A stretch of DNA of 64,000 nucleotides, taken from positions 430,574 to 494,573 of the forward strand of contig JABMLG010000001.1 of NCBI GenBank assembly GCA_013204985.1, in the 5' to 3' direction. Positions within the stretch are counted from its first letter, which is position 1; every line of letters starts with the position of its first letter. The notes beneath the pieces were generated by a model that saw only the letters and a list, made by a program, of their open reading frames with translations, had not been told where the DNA came from and did no database searches. A program made the position numbers and the translations under genes. Origin of the DNA: Microbacteriaceae bacterium VKM Ac-2855. Lineage in GTDB: Bacteria; Actinomycetota; Actinomycetes; Actinomycetales; Microbacteriaceae. Positions 8,208 to 16,581 of the stretch are shown in pieces.

Positions 8208-9939
8208 GGGACACCTTCGATCCGCTCGATCCCTGCAGGAAGTCCAGATCCGCTCCGCTGTCGGCCTGCATGACGTGATCCACGTACAGCCGTTCCCAGC
8301 CGCGTTTCGGGGACGCGAAGCCGGCCAGGGTCGCCGCGTTCGGCACCCGATGATCGAGTTCCCCCTGCGGGACGTCGAGCGTCAGCGTGCGGTTCGGGAC
8401 GTCGAGGATGATGTAGTCGCCGGTCTCGACGATGCCGAGCGGCCCGCCGGCCGCAGCTTCCGGGGCGACGTGCAGTACGACGGTGCCGTAGGCGGTGCCG
8501 GACATCCGGCCGTCGCAGATGCGCACCATGTCGCGCACGCCCTGCTCCAGCAGCTTCTTCGGCAGGGGCATGTTCGACACCTCGGGCATACCGGGGTAGC
8601 CCTTCGGTCCGCAGCCGCGCAGCACGAGGATCGAGTCGGCGTCGACATCGAGGTCGGGATCGTCGATGCGGGCGTGGAAGTCTTCGATGGTGTCGAAGAC
8701 CATCGCCCGGCCGCGGTGGGTGAGCAGTTCCGGGGAGGCGGCGGCGGGCTTGATGATCGCGCCGTTGGGGGCGAGATTGCCGCGCAGCACGGCGATCCCC
8801 GCGTCCGGGATGAGTGGCTCATCGCGCAGAGTGATGACGTCCTTGTCCCAGATCTGCGCCTCGTCGAGGTAGGAGACCAGCGGCTCGCCGGTCACGGTGA
8901 GGGCGGTCGGATCCAGCAGATCCTTCACTTCGCGCAACACGGAGAGGAGCCCACCGGCGCGGTGGAAATCGTCCATCAGGTACTTCCCGGCGGGCTGCAG
9001 GTTCACCAGCAGCGGCACGCCGGCGCCGATGCGGTCGAAGTCGTCGAGCGTGAGGTCGATGCCGAGGCGGCCGGCGATCGCGAGCAGGTGCACGACGGCG
9101 TTGGTGGAGCCGCCGATCGCGGCGAGGGCGACGATCGCGTTGTGGAAGGACCCCTTCGTCAGGAACGTGCTCGGTCGGCGGTCGGCGTTGATCAGGTCGA
9201 CGATCAGGCGACCGGTGTCGTGCGAGGCTTCGAGGAGTCGGCTGTCGGGGGCGGGGGTACCGGCAAGGCCCGGGATGATCGTGCCCAGCGCTTCGGCGAC
9301 GAGGGCCATGGTCGAGGCGGTGCCCATCGTGTTGCAGTGTCCGCGGCTGCGGATCATCGAGGACTCGGACTTCAGAAATTCTTTGTTCGAGAGTGTTCCG
9401 CCGCGCACTTCCTCGCTGAGCCGCCACACGTCGGTCCCGCAGCCCAGCGGCACGCCCTGGAACGTGCCGGTAATCATGGGCCCGCCGGGGACGACGATCG
9501 CGGGCAGGTCGACCGATGCGGCGGCCATCAGCAGCGACGGGATGGTTTTGTCGCAGCCGCCGAGCAGAACGACGCCATCGATAGGGTTGGCGCGCAGCAT
9601 CTCCTCGGTCGACATCGCCGCCATGTTCCGCCACAGCATCGCGGTCGGGCGTACCTGCGTCTCACCCAAGGACACGACCGGGAGATTCAGCGGGACGCCG
9701 CCGGCCTCGTAGATGCCCTGCTTCACGCTCTCGGCGACCTCGTCGAGGTGCGAGTTGCACGGCGTGAGGTCGGAGGCGGTGTTGGCGATCGCGATGTGCG
9801 GGCGGCCGTCGAAGGCGTTCTCGGAAAGACCGCGGCGCATCCAGGCTCGGTGGATGTAGGCGTTGCGGTCGCTGCCGGCGTACCACTCCTGGCTGCGGTT
9901 CTCGCGTTCCGGGTGCGGGGTGAGATTCTTGGCGCTCAT
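8194..9939 (-). CDS. IlvD/Edd-family dehydratase, sugar-acid (aldonate) type
   Basis: A 581-residue Fe-S dehydratase. I chose ATG 9939 because a GGAG lies eight bases upstream; an in-frame ATG at 9981 lacks a ribosome-binding site. Probable cluster ligands are C61 (TPCNSH), C129 (LLGGCDKTIP) and C202 in 'GHCNTMGTAST'. That third motif is typical of pentonate/hexonate dehydratases rather than of the branched-chain amino-acid enzyme. It would convert an aldonate to a 2-keto-3-deoxy acid. The genes around it (SDR, diketoacid hydrolase, IclR regulator) and the absence of ilv biosynthetic genes also favour sugar catabolism. It is the first gene of the leftward operon that continues into the hydroxyacid dehydrogenase and the SDR. 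Confidence 0.92.
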   Translation of the reverse strand: MSAKNLTPHPERENRSQEWYAGSDRNAYIHRAWMRRGLSENAFDGRPHIAIANTASDLTPCNSHLDEVAESVKQGIYEAGGVPLNLPVVSLGETQVRPTAMLWRNMAAMSTEEMLRANPIDGVVLLGGCDKTIPSLLMAAASVDLPAIVVPGGPMITGTFQGVPLGCGTDVWRLSEEVRGGTLSNKEFLKSESSMIRSRGHCNTMGTASTMALVAEALGTIIPGLAGTPAPDSRLLEASHDTGRLIVDLINADRRPSTFLTKGSFHNAIVALAAIGGSTNAVVHLLAIAGRLGIDLTLDDFDRIGAGVPLLVNLQPAGKYLMDDFHRAGGLLSVLREVKDLLDPTALTVTGEPLVSYLDEAQIWDKDVITLRDEPLIPDAGIAVLRGNLAPNGAIIKPAAASPELLTHRGRAMVFDTIEDFHARIDDPDLDVDADSILVLRGCGPKGYPGMPEVSNMPLPKKLLEQGVRDMVRICDGRMSGTAYGTVVLHVAPEAAAGGPLGIVETGDYIILDVPNRTLTLDVPQGELDHRVPNAATLAGFASPKRGWERLYVDHVMQADSGADLDFLQGSSGSKVSRESH

Positions 9940-9976
9940 CGGCGTCGCTCCGACTGGCTCATCATCGAGGGGCCTT

Positions 9977-9989
9977 TCCATTTGATGGA
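9977..9989. promoter_or_regulatory. Candidate IclR operator TCCAT-N3-ATGGA
   Basis: The short divergent region between the dehydratase and the IclR gene holds TCCATTTGATGGA, a perfect five-base inverted repeat, and a further ATGGAT 15 bases on. IclR proteins usually bind such palindromes next to their own gene, so this is the likely site controlling both transcripts. Confidence 0.5.
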
Positions 9990-10818
9990 TTCACTGTCTA
10001 ACATATGGATCGTGGTGAACGCTAGTACGCAATACCTCGCACGCGACGCGGCAGCGGAAGAAAAGCTGGTCGGCTCCGATCGGGTCCTCGCCGTGCTCGT
10101 CGAGCTCGCGAAGTACCCGTACGGAATCAGCCTCGACGAAATGGCCCGCGCGATCGGCAGCCCGAAGGCAACGGTGCATCGGGCTCTCGCCTCCTTGCGA
10201 CGGGCTGGTTTGGCTGGTCAGGATGCCCCCGGCCATTACGTGCTGGGCGACGAGTTCCTGCGGATGGCGTTCGCCAACCACGAGGCCCGACCCGACCACA
10301 TCCGCGTTCAGCCGATCCTCGAACAGTTGACGGCCCGGTTCGGTGAGACCGCGCACTATGCGGTGCTCGACGGCGTTTCCGTGGTCTACCGGGCGAAGAT
10401 GGATCCGCTCGTCGGAGCCATGCGGCTGACGTCGACCGTCGGCGGCCGCAATCCCGCCCACGCCACCGGGGTCGGCAAGATGCTGCTCGCACTTCACCTA
10501 CCGGATCGGTCCGCTGTGGCGGACTGGGTCGGAAATCGCGAACTCGAGCGCCCGACGGCACGGACCGCGGCAACCGTCGACGAGCTGCACCGCGAGCTGG
10601 AGCTGATCCGCGAGCGCGGTTACAGCCTGGACGATCGCGAGAACGAGCCCGACATCAACTGCCTCGCCGTCCCTCTCTACCTTTCTTCACCGAACATCCC
10701 CACTGGGGCGATCAGCATCAGCGCGATCGCACACCGCACACCCGTGCAGGAGCTCATCGACGATCTCCCGGCCATCCGGGCGATCGTCGACGGTCGATTC
10801 GAACCCGACGCCGCCTGA
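9985..10818 (+). CDS. IclR-family transcriptional regulator
   Basis: A regulator of about 270 residues with an N-terminal winged helix ('VLAVLVELAKYPYGISLD', 'PKATVHRALASLRRAGL') and a C-terminal effector domain ('GETAHYAVLDGVSVVYRAK', 'HATGVGKMLLA', then 'RGYSLDDRENEPDINCLAVP'). The start is uncertain: ATG 9985 lies inside a palindrome, while GTG 10012 or 10015 would give a more usual short leader before the HTH. The frame stays open far upstream, but that is antisense to the dehydratase. IclR proteins commonly respond to sugar acids or keto acids. Its position, divergent from the dehydratase operon and upstream of the FAH hydrolase, suggests it controls both. Confidence 0.92.
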   Translation: MDSLSNIWIVVNASTQYLARDAAAEEKLVGSDRVLAVLVELAKYPYGISLDEMARAIGSPKATVHRALASLRRAGLAGQDAPGHYVLGDEFLRMAFANHEARPDHIRVQPILEQLTARFGETAHYAVLDGVSVVYRAKMDPLVGAMRLTSTVGGRNPAHATGVGKMLLALHLPDRSAVADWVGNRELERPTARTAATVDELHRELELIRERGYSLDDRENEPDINCLAVPLYLSSPNIPTGAISISAIAHRTPVQELIDDLPAIRAIVDGRFEPDAA

Positions 10819-10858
10819 GCCCGCTCAGCCCGTCACCCTCACCAACCTGGAGACAACC

Positions 10859-11719
10859 ATGTACTTGATGCGCCTCGGATCTGTCGGAGCAGAGAAGCCC
10901 GTCGCCCGGATCGACGACACCCACTACGTCGACCTGTCCGACGTCGTCGACGACTTCGACGAAGCATTCTTCGGCAGCGGCGGCATCGCACGCATCGCCC
11001 CGATCGTCGCCGAGCGCGCCGCAGCCGGCGCGACGCTCATCTTCGGCGACGAGCGCATCGGTGCCCCGTTCGCCCGCCCGCACCAAATCCTCTGCATTGG
11101 CTTGAACTACAGCGACCACGCCGCCGAGACCGGCCAGGCCGTGCCGGCCGAGCCGATCCTGTTCACCAAGTCCCCCAACACCCTCATCGGGCCCAACGAC
11201 GACGTGCGCATCCCGCGCGGCTCGACCAAGCCCGACTGGGAAGTCGAACTCGGCATCGTCATCGGCAAGCGCACCAGCTACCTCGACTCCGTCGAGGACG
11301 CCGCGGACGCGATCGCCGGCTACGTCCTCGTCAACGACGTCTCCGAGCGAGCTTTCCAGCTCGAGCGCGGCGGCCAATGGTCCAAGGGCAAATCCAGCGA
11401 AACCTTCAACCCCGCCGGCCCGTGGCTCGCCACCCCCGACGAGATCGCCGACGTCAGCAACCTCGGCATGTGGCTGGACATCAACGGCACCCGCCGCCAG
11501 AACGGCTCCACCTCGACGATGATCTTCGACCCGTTCTTCATCGTGCACTACCTCTCCCAATTCCTCGTCCTCGAGCCCGGCGACCTGATCAACACCGGCA
11601 CCCCACCCGGAGTCGGTATGGGCTTCAGCCCCCAGATCTGGCTGCAGCCCGGCGACGTGATGGAACTGGGCATCGACGGCCTCGGCGCCCAGCGCCAGAA
11701 CGTCCTCGCACCCCGATGA
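10859..11719 (+). CDS. Fumarylacetoacetate hydrolase family protein, diketo-deoxy sugar-acid hydrolase type
   Basis: A 286-residue protein with the FAH fold: an N-terminal cap, then 'ILCIGLNYSDHAAETGQ', 'FTKSPNTLIGPNDDVRIPR' with the first acidic metal ligands in 'DWEVELGIVIGK', 'GYVLVNDVSERAFQ' and the C-terminal 'INTGTPPGVGMG'. The segment 'ERGGQWSKGKSSETFNPAGP' is typical of the subgroup that includes 2,4-diketo-3-deoxy-L-fuconate hydrolase, which cleaves to pyruvate and lactate. A GGAG site precedes the ATG. The stop overlaps the next ATG (ATGA). With the dehydratase, SDR and hydroxyacid dehydrogenase it completes a plausible non-phosphorylating route for a 6-deoxyhexose acid. The exact sugar is inference. 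Confidence 0.88.
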   Translation: MYLMRLGSVGAEKPVARIDDTHYVDLSDVVDDFDEAFFGSGGIARIAPIVAERAAAGATLIFGDERIGAPFARPHQILCIGLNYSDHAAETGQAVPAEPILFTKSPNTLIGPNDDVRIPRGSTKPDWEVELGIVIGKRTSYLDSVEDAADAIAGYVLVNDVSERAFQLERGGQWSKGKSSETFNPAGPWLATPDEIADVSNLGMWLDINGTRRQNGSTSTMIFDPFFIVHYLSQFLVLEPGDLINTGTPPGVGMGFSPQIWLQPGDVMELGIDGLGAQRQNVLAPR

Positions 11720-12729
11720 GAGCCTTCGTCCTCACCGGACCCCGAGAATTCGAGGTCCAGGACGTCGCACCGCCCATCGCCGCCCCCGGCCAGGTCGTCG
11801 TCGACGTCGAACGCGTCGGCGTCTGCGGCACCGACGTCGAGTTCTATACCGGCGAGATGCAGTACCTGCACGAAGGCTTCGCCGAATACCCGATGCGTCT
11901 CGGCCACGAATGGGCCGGCATCGTCTTCGCGGTCGGTGAGCACGTGGATCCCGCGTGGATCGGTCGGCGCGTCACAGGCGACACCATGCTCGGCTGCGGG
12001 GTGTGCCGTCGCTGCCTCGCTGGACACCAGCACGTCTGCGAGTTCCGCTTCGAAATCGGGGTCCGCGGCGGCTTCCCCGGCGCGCTCGCCGAACAACTAG
12101 CCGTACCCGTCACCGCGCTGCACGCATTACCCGATGACATCGACCCCGCGCTCGGCGCCCTCGTCGAGCCCGGCGGAAACGCACTTCGTACCGTGTGGGG
12201 CGCCGCACTGCAGCCAGGCGAGCGTGCACTCGTGCTCGGCCCGGGAACGATCGGCCTGCTCGTCGCGCTCTTCGCGAAGGCGCAGGGGGCGGAAGTGCAC
12301 CTGATGGGCCGCTCCCAACGTTCCCTCGGCTACGCGCGCACCCTCGGCTTCGACGGCGTCTGGTCGGCGGACGAGCTGCCCGAGCTACCGTTCGACGCCG
12401 TCATCGACGCATCGAACGCGCCGTCGCTGCCGGCGAAAGCGCTCGAACTCGTCGAACCGGCTGGCCGGGTCGTTTACGTCGGCCTCGCCGGCAGCCCCAG
12501 CCTCATCGATACGCGGACGCTCGCCTTGAAAGACGTCACCGCCGTGGGCGTACTCAGCGCCTCTCCCGGTCTGGCCGGGACGATCGAGCTGTACGCATCC
12601 GGCGCCGTCGATCCGCGACCACTCATCGCAGCCACGGTCGGGTTGGACGGAGCGGGAGCAGTCCTCGCGGGCGAACGACCGGCCGGTGCCGGAGCCGGGC
12701 CGAAGATGCACATCGATCCGCGGCTCTGA
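11716..12729 (+). CDS. Zinc-dependent medium-chain alcohol/polyol dehydrogenase
   Basis: A 337-residue MDR enzyme of the threonine/sorbitol dehydrogenase group. Catalytic zinc ligands are C37 in GVCGTD and H64-E65 in LGHEWAG; the structural zinc lobe is C94, C97, C100 and C108. A GroES-like N-terminal domain is followed by a Rossmann domain with 'VLGPGTIGLLVALFAKAQGA'. The start overlaps the FAH stop by four bases, so it belongs to the same operon. It probably oxidises a sugar or sugar acid in the same pathway. The length is near the family norm and no active-site residue is missing. Confidence 0.9.
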   Translation: MRAFVLTGPREFEVQDVAPPIAAPGQVVVDVERVGVCGTDVEFYTGEMQYLHEGFAEYPMRLGHEWAGIVFAVGEHVDPAWIGRRVTGDTMLGCGVCRRCLAGHQHVCEFRFEIGVRGGFPGALAEQLAVPVTALHALPDDIDPALGALVEPGGNALRTVWGAALQPGERALVLGPGTIGLLVALFAKAQGAEVHLMGRSQRSLGYARTLGFDGVWSADELPELPFDAVIDASNAPSLPAKALELVEPAGRVVYVGLAGSPSLIDTRTLALKDVTAVGVLSASPGLAGTIELYASGAVDPRPLIAATVGLDGAGAVLAGERPAGAGAGPKMHIDPRL

Positions 12730-12762
12730 ACCGCACACTCGCGTGCTAACGGAGAGAGATAG

Positions 12763-12948
12763 TTCAAGAGCAACCGAATTGTCCGCTACGCCCTCGAACG
12801 AGGTCACTCTCCGATGGCCGTAGCCACCTACACCTACGAGTCCCTGCCACCCGAGGAGCAGCGTGCGCTCCCGGATGCTCAGCACCTGATCTACGCCATC
12901 ACTGCTGATGATGGCGACGACCAGGCCCGCCGGCCGCAGAGTGGGTAG
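12763..12948 (+). pseudogene. Fragment resembling the C-terminus of a YhcG/DUF1016 PD-(D/E)XK nuclease
   Basis: About 60 open codons read 'KSNRIVRYALERGHSPMAVA' followed by 'TYTYESLPPEEQRALPDAQHL'. The pattern K-x-N-x-x-VxYAL...PxxVAxY...SLPxExxxxLP is what I recall for the C-terminal end of DUF1016 (YhcG) nucleases. Nothing upstream encodes the rest of such a protein, so it is a stranded fragment. An ATG at 12814 could give a 45-residue peptide, but there is no convincing ribosome-binding site. Confidence 0.45.
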
Positions 12949-12999
12949 ACAACGTCAGAACAAGCATCGCTCGCGGCGAGCCGACTGACTCCGCAAGTT

Positions 13000-13493
13000 C
13001 GCCTCCGGTTCACGATCGAGCTCGTGGAAGCAATGGCCGATGCCATCGGCGCCCATCGCATCGGCCTGCGCCTCGCGCCCGGTGGCACGGCTTGGGGCAT
13101 CGTCGAGGACGACCTCCAGGCCCTCTACCAGGCGTTGATGACGGAGCTGAGTCCCCTCGGGATCGGATACGTCCATGTCCTCGACACCACCGACGTCGAC
13201 ACGATCGGTCTCCTGCGGAAGTCCTGGTCCGGAACCTTCATGGTGAACCCCGGCGGGCAGTGGTCGAAGCCCGGCCAGTCCGACCAGACCGATCAGCAGG
13301 CGGGACAGGCGTGGCTGGACCGCGGTGCCGACCTGGTCAGCTTCGGCCGCGCGTACCTCGCGAATCCCGATCTGGTCGAGCGGTTCCGGCAGGGCCTCGA
13401 GCTCCGCCCCGCGCCCACTCAAGACCTGTGGTACGGCGGAGACGAGAAGGGTCTGATCACCTACCCCACCCACGCATACGACGCGGCTTCCTA
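13000..13493 (+). pseudogene. Old Yellow Enzyme (NADH:flavin oxidoreductase) C-terminal fragment
   Basis: The frame from about 13000 reads 'VRLRFTIELVEAMADAIGAH' and 'RIGLRLAPGG', then '..YVHVLDTT' and 'GADLVSFGRAYLANPDLVER', ending with 'GLITYPTHAYDAAS'. These are the last strands and helices of the OYE/NemA TIM barrel, including the FMN-phosphate loop 'FGRAYLANPDL'. The first ~200 residues, with the substrate His-Asn pair and most of the FMN site, are absent; upstream sequence is unrelated. A 156-residue ORF from ATG 13024 exists but cannot be an active enzyme. Confidence 0.85.
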
Positions 13494-13500
13494 ACCCTCC

Positions 13501-13539
13501 GCGGGGTGCCCTCGCCGCCTCCGCGCGAGGGAACCCCGC
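13501..13539. terminator. Strong hairpin after the OYE fragment
   Basis: GCGGGGTGCCCTCGC at 13501-13515 pairs with GCGAGGGAACCCCGC at 13525-13539 with one mismatch in 15 and a nine-base loop. It sits between the OYE stop and the next gene. There is no T-run, which is common for actinobacterial terminators. Confidence 0.75.
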
Positions 13540-13569
13540 ACCCCCTCACCCACGAAAGGCCTGATCGCC

Positions 13570-14583
13570 ATGTCCACGCCCTCAGCAGAAGTTGTCATCA
13601 TCGGCGCAGGATCGGTCGGCATCGTTGCCGGATACGACCTCACTCGCGCCGGTGCGCACGTCACCTACCTGGTCCGCCCGCACCGCACCGAGCAGCTGTC
13701 CCACCCGCAAGCGCTCTACTCCTACGACGACAACACCCTCGACCACTTCTCCGCGTACGACGTCATCGCTGACCCGGCCGCACTGGCGAGCACTCCCGCT
13801 GACCTCGTCATCGTGACCCTCGATGGGGCTGCGCTCCGCTCCGACGCCAGCCAGCAGCTCGTCCGCGCGGTCGGCGCCGCGTACCGCGACAGCGAGACCC
13901 CCATCGTCCTCGCCACAGGAGGCATCGGCATCCGCGATTGGTTCGTTGCAGAATCCGAGCTGACCCTCGAACAGGTCGCCATGGGCAGTGCCACCACACT
14001 GATCCACGACATCTCCGCAGCAGCGCTGCCCGTCGACCCCGCGGTCGATGCGGAACTACTGAACTCCGCCGACTACGCCTACCGACGCCTCTCCTCGGTC
14101 GGATTCAGCGTCGATGACAACGCCCCGAAGGTCGCAGAGGCGATCGTGAGCGCCTTCGAGAGCGGGGCGCTCCCGGCCGTCACTGTCCCGGCCGACCAGA
14201 CCAAGCTGGGCGTCGCCGGCCTGGCTCCCCTCCTTGCATGGGGGCTCCTCGGCTGGAAGCCCCTCGACGAGATCGACGCGAACGACTCGACCTGGGAGCT
14301 CGGCGTCGACAGCATGCGTGAGGTCCAGAGCCTTTCCGTTTTCGGTGCCGCTGGGCGAGCCGCGGCGAAGCAGACCGAGCCGGCCGCGGTCCTGGAATCG
14401 TTCCGTCAGACGACGCAGGCCGTCCGGCCACTCGATTACGCGGCCTTCAACGCCTACCACCACGGCGACAAGGTGAACCAGCAGAATCTCGACATCCTCA
14501 CCCACGCCGCGAACCTCGCCAAGGCCGACGGTCTGACAACGCCGGCACTGGATGACCTGATCATGCGCCTGACGGAGAAGTGA
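13570..14583 (+). CDS. Ketopantoate reductase (PanE/ApbA)-like 2-keto acid reductase
   Basis: A 337-residue protein with an N-terminal NAD(P) Rossmann domain ('VVIIGAGSVGIVAGYDLTRAG') and a helical C-terminal domain. The N-terminal half fits the ApbA/PanE fold, including 'DLVIVTLDGAAL'. The C-terminal half diverges from housekeeping PanE, so it is more likely a paralogue that reduces another 2-keto acid. A GAAAGG sequence precedes the ATG. The following SDR begins eight bases after its stop, so the two are co-transcribed. Substrate unknown. Confidence 0.78.
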   Translation: MSTPSAEVVIIGAGSVGIVAGYDLTRAGAHVTYLVRPHRTEQLSHPQALYSYDDNTLDHFSAYDVIADPAALASTPADLVIVTLDGAALRSDASQQLVRAVGAAYRDSETPIVLATGGIGIRDWFVAESELTLEQVAMGSATTLIHDISAAALPVDPAVDAELLNSADYAYRRLSSVGFSVDDNAPKVAEAIVSAFESGALPAVTVPADQTKLGVAGLAPLLAWGLLGWKPLDEIDANDSTWELGVDSMREVQSLSVFGAAGRAAAKQTEPAAVLESFRQTTQAVRPLDYAAFNAYHHGDKVNQQNLDILTHAANLAKADGLTTPALDDLIMRLTEK

Positions 14584-14590
14584 GTTCCTC

Positions 14591-15349
14591 ATGAAGACCG
14601 ACAACACGGCCGCCGTCGTTACCGGGGGTGCCTCCGGGCTTGGAGCTGCTACCGCCGCTGCGCTGGCAGGGCAGGGCATGCGCGTCTATGCGCTCGGTCT
14701 CCAAAGCTCCATCGACCATGCCCCCACAGTGGCGGGGGTCGACTACATCGCTGCTGACGTCACGAACGAGGAAGAGGTCCGGGCGGCGGTCTCGTTCGCT
14801 AACAGCGAGGTGCCGTTGCGTGTCGTGGTCAACTGCGCCGGCCTCGGCACACTGGCCAGGATCGTCGGCCCCACGGGCGCTCCCGATCTGGGTCAGTTTG
14901 CTGCGACTGTCCGGGTGAACTTGATCGGCACGTTCACAGTGCTCGCCCTCGCCGCCGAGGTGATGGCTCTCAATGACGCCGATGCCGAGGGGTACCGCGG
15001 TGTCATCGTGAACACGGCATCGATCGCGGCCTTCGACGGACAAATCGGACAGGCCGCCTACTCGGCCTCGAAGGGCGGCATCGTCGGAATGACTCTGCCG
15101 GCTGCCCGCGACCTGGCAGAGCACCGCATCCGAGTGTGCGCAATCGCTCCGGGCCTCGTAGACACCCCGATGCTCGGGGCCATCGAGGACGATTCCCGGG
15201 CGGCTCTTGCGGCAGAGGTTCCATTTCCACAGCGCCTGGCCGCTCCCGCGGAGTTCGCCCAGCTGGTCACGATGGTCATCGACCACAACTACCTCAACGG
15301 CGAAACGATCCGGATGGATGGGGCTCTGAGGATGCCGCCGAGCTTCTGA
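14591..15349 (+). CDS. Short-chain dehydrogenase/reductase (3-hydroxyacyl-CoA dehydrogenase type II-like)
   Basis: A 252-residue SDR with TGGASGLG, '[16 protein letters not shown]', the catalytic serine in '[16 protein letters not shown]' and YSASK. '[20 protein letters not shown]' and '[10 protein letters not shown]' resemble the HSD10/type II 3-hydroxyacyl-CoA dehydrogenase branch. That branch also contains enzymes for other secondary alcohols. It follows the ApbA-like gene closely and precedes a ROK regulator, so a sugar-derived substrate is as likely as an acyl-CoA. Confidence 0.88.
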   Translation: MKTDNTAAVVTGGASGLGAATAAALAGQGMRVYALGLQSSIDHAPTVAGVDYIAADVTNEEEVRAAVSFANSEVPLRVVVNCAGLGTLARIVGPTGAPDLGQFAATVRVNLIGTFTVLALAAEVMALNDADAEGYRGVIVNTASIAAFDGQIGQAAYSASKGGIVGMTLPAARDLAEHRIRVCAIAPGLVDTPMLGAIEDDSRAALAAEVPFPQRLAAPAEFAQLVTMVIDHNYLNGETIRMDGALRMPPSF

Positions 15350-15404
15350 CCGTGAAACCCTGCGGGCGCCGAGGAACGTAGCCGTTCGGTGTCATCATCT
15401 TCAG

Positions 15405-16514
15405 ATGAGTAGTGAACGGCCGACGGCACTGCGGCGGTTCCGCACTGCCCACGAGAATTCGATCGCTCAGGCGTTGCGACTGCGCGGTCCCCTGACTCGG
15501 CAGGCGCTGCAGGAGGAGACCGGCCTCTCGCGAACGACCGTTCACGCGATCGTCGGCGATCTCATCGAGGCGGAAACGCTTGTCGAGAGGCCCGCGACCG
15601 GTCCTCGGGGGCGTGGGCGTCCGTCGTCGGAGCTCACATTGAATCCTCAAGCGGCGGAGTTCGTCGGAGTCGAGGTGGGCCGCAGCCACGTCGGGGTGGT
15701 CGTAGCGAATGTCGCGCACGAGATCCTCGTCGGCACCGACCATCCGGTCGTCGTCGGCACAGGTATCGCCGCTCTGGCGGATACCGCGCTCGAGGCCGTC
15801 AAAGCTGCAGTCGCAGACCGAGCCCTAGCAGTGGGGAGAGTGGCGCGGATCGTCATCGGCACGCCGCTGTTCTTCGGTGCAGGGCTCGAGTCCGTCGAGG
15901 GCATCCAGGAGCGGATGAGCCGGCTCTTCGTCGAGGAGTTCGGCGTGCGCCCCGTCTTCGACAACAACGCTCGCTTGTTCGCCCTTGCCGAGATGCAGTT
16001 CGGGGCAGCCACCGACGTCGACGACCTGCTGTACCTGCACCTCGACGAAGGGGTCGGCGGGGGAATCGTCCTCGATCGGAGGATCCATCGTGGCGGCCAC
16101 GATCGAGCGGGTGAGCTCGGCCATGTCAGCGTCGACCCGGCCGGCCTGGCGTGCTGGTGCGGCGGCGTGGGCTGTCTCGAGCGATACGTCGCGATCCCCG
16201 AGCTCGCTGCACACGCGCAGGTGTCGCCGGCCGACCTCCTCACCTCCGCAGACGCAGTGAAGCGCGTCTCTGATCGCCTCGACCTCATCGCTCAGGTAGC
16301 GGCAGGGATGGTCAGCGCGCTCGACGTGCGCGTCATCGTCGTGGGGGGCGCGCTCGCCGCAGCCCCGGGAGTGGTGGAGATGCTGCGGCGCAGAGTGACC
16401 CAGATCGTCCCGTCGCACATCCAAGGCGAAGTCGACGTTCGAGTGGCTGTCCTCGGCAGGCTCGGTGCTGCCCGGGGCGGGGTGGTTCTCGCGCTGGGCG
16501 AGTCCTCGCCGTAA
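15405..16514 (+). CDS. ROK-family transcriptional regulator (NagC/XylR type)
   Basis: A 369-residue repressor. Residues about 20-65 form a winged helix ('GPLTRQALQEETGLSRTTVH'), followed by a ROK sugar-kinase-like domain with 'GVGGGIVLDRRIHRGGHDRA' and the zinc site H-x-C-x-C-G-x-x-G-C ('ELGHVS...CWCGGVGCLE'). The lack of a clear Shine-Dalgarno before ATG 15405 suggests a leaderless mRNA. It lies directly upstream of the TTGACA promoter of the GH3-sulfatase genes, so it probably represses them in response to a released sugar. Confidence 0.92.
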   Translation: MSSERPTALRRFRTAHENSIAQALRLRGPLTRQALQEETGLSRTTVHAIVGDLIEAETLVERPATGPRGRGRPSSELTLNPQAAEFVGVEVGRSHVGVVVANVAHEILVGTDHPVVVGTGIAALADTALEAVKAAVADRALAVGRVARIVIGTPLFFGAGLESVEGIQERMSRLFVEEFGVRPVFDNNARLFALAEMQFGAATDVDDLLYLHLDEGVGGGIVLDRRIHRGGHDRAGELGHVSVDPAGLACWCGGVGCLERYVAIPELAAHAQVSPADLLTSADAVKRVSDRLDLIAQVAAGMVSALDVRVIVVGGALAAAPGVVEMLRRRVTQIVPSHIQGEVDVRVAVLGRLGAARGGVVLALGESSP

Positions 16515-16530
16515 CGGAGCCCGCAATAGA

Positions 16531-16573
16531 TTTAAACCGATTGTTGACATTAATAGAGTCGGACACGTAGCCT
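16531..16573 (+). promoter_or_regulatory. Promoter for the GH3-sulfatase operon
   Basis: AT-rich for this genome: TTTAAACCGATTG is followed by a consensus -35 TTGACA at 16544-16549 and a weaker -10 TAGCCT at 16568-16573 (18-base spacer). It lies immediately after the ROK gene and upstream of the GPH remnant. The TTTAAAC segment could be part of the ROK operator. Confidence 0.55.
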
Positions 16574-16581
16574 CCCGATGA

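Noticed and set aside
8194-9939. Assignment of the dehydratase as housekeeping IlvD
   Set aside because: The GHCNTMGTAST third-cysteine motif and sugar-catabolic neighbours fit aldonate dehydratases better than branched-chain amino-acid synthesis.
8197-9984. Long in-frame extension upstream of the IclR gene
   Set aside because: It is antisense to the IlvD-type dehydratase; IclR homology begins only near 10015.
10790-10815. TTCGAACC-like sequence resembling a tRNA T-arm
   Set aside because: It lies in the conserved end of the IclR coding region and no acceptor, D or anticodon arms can be folded around it.
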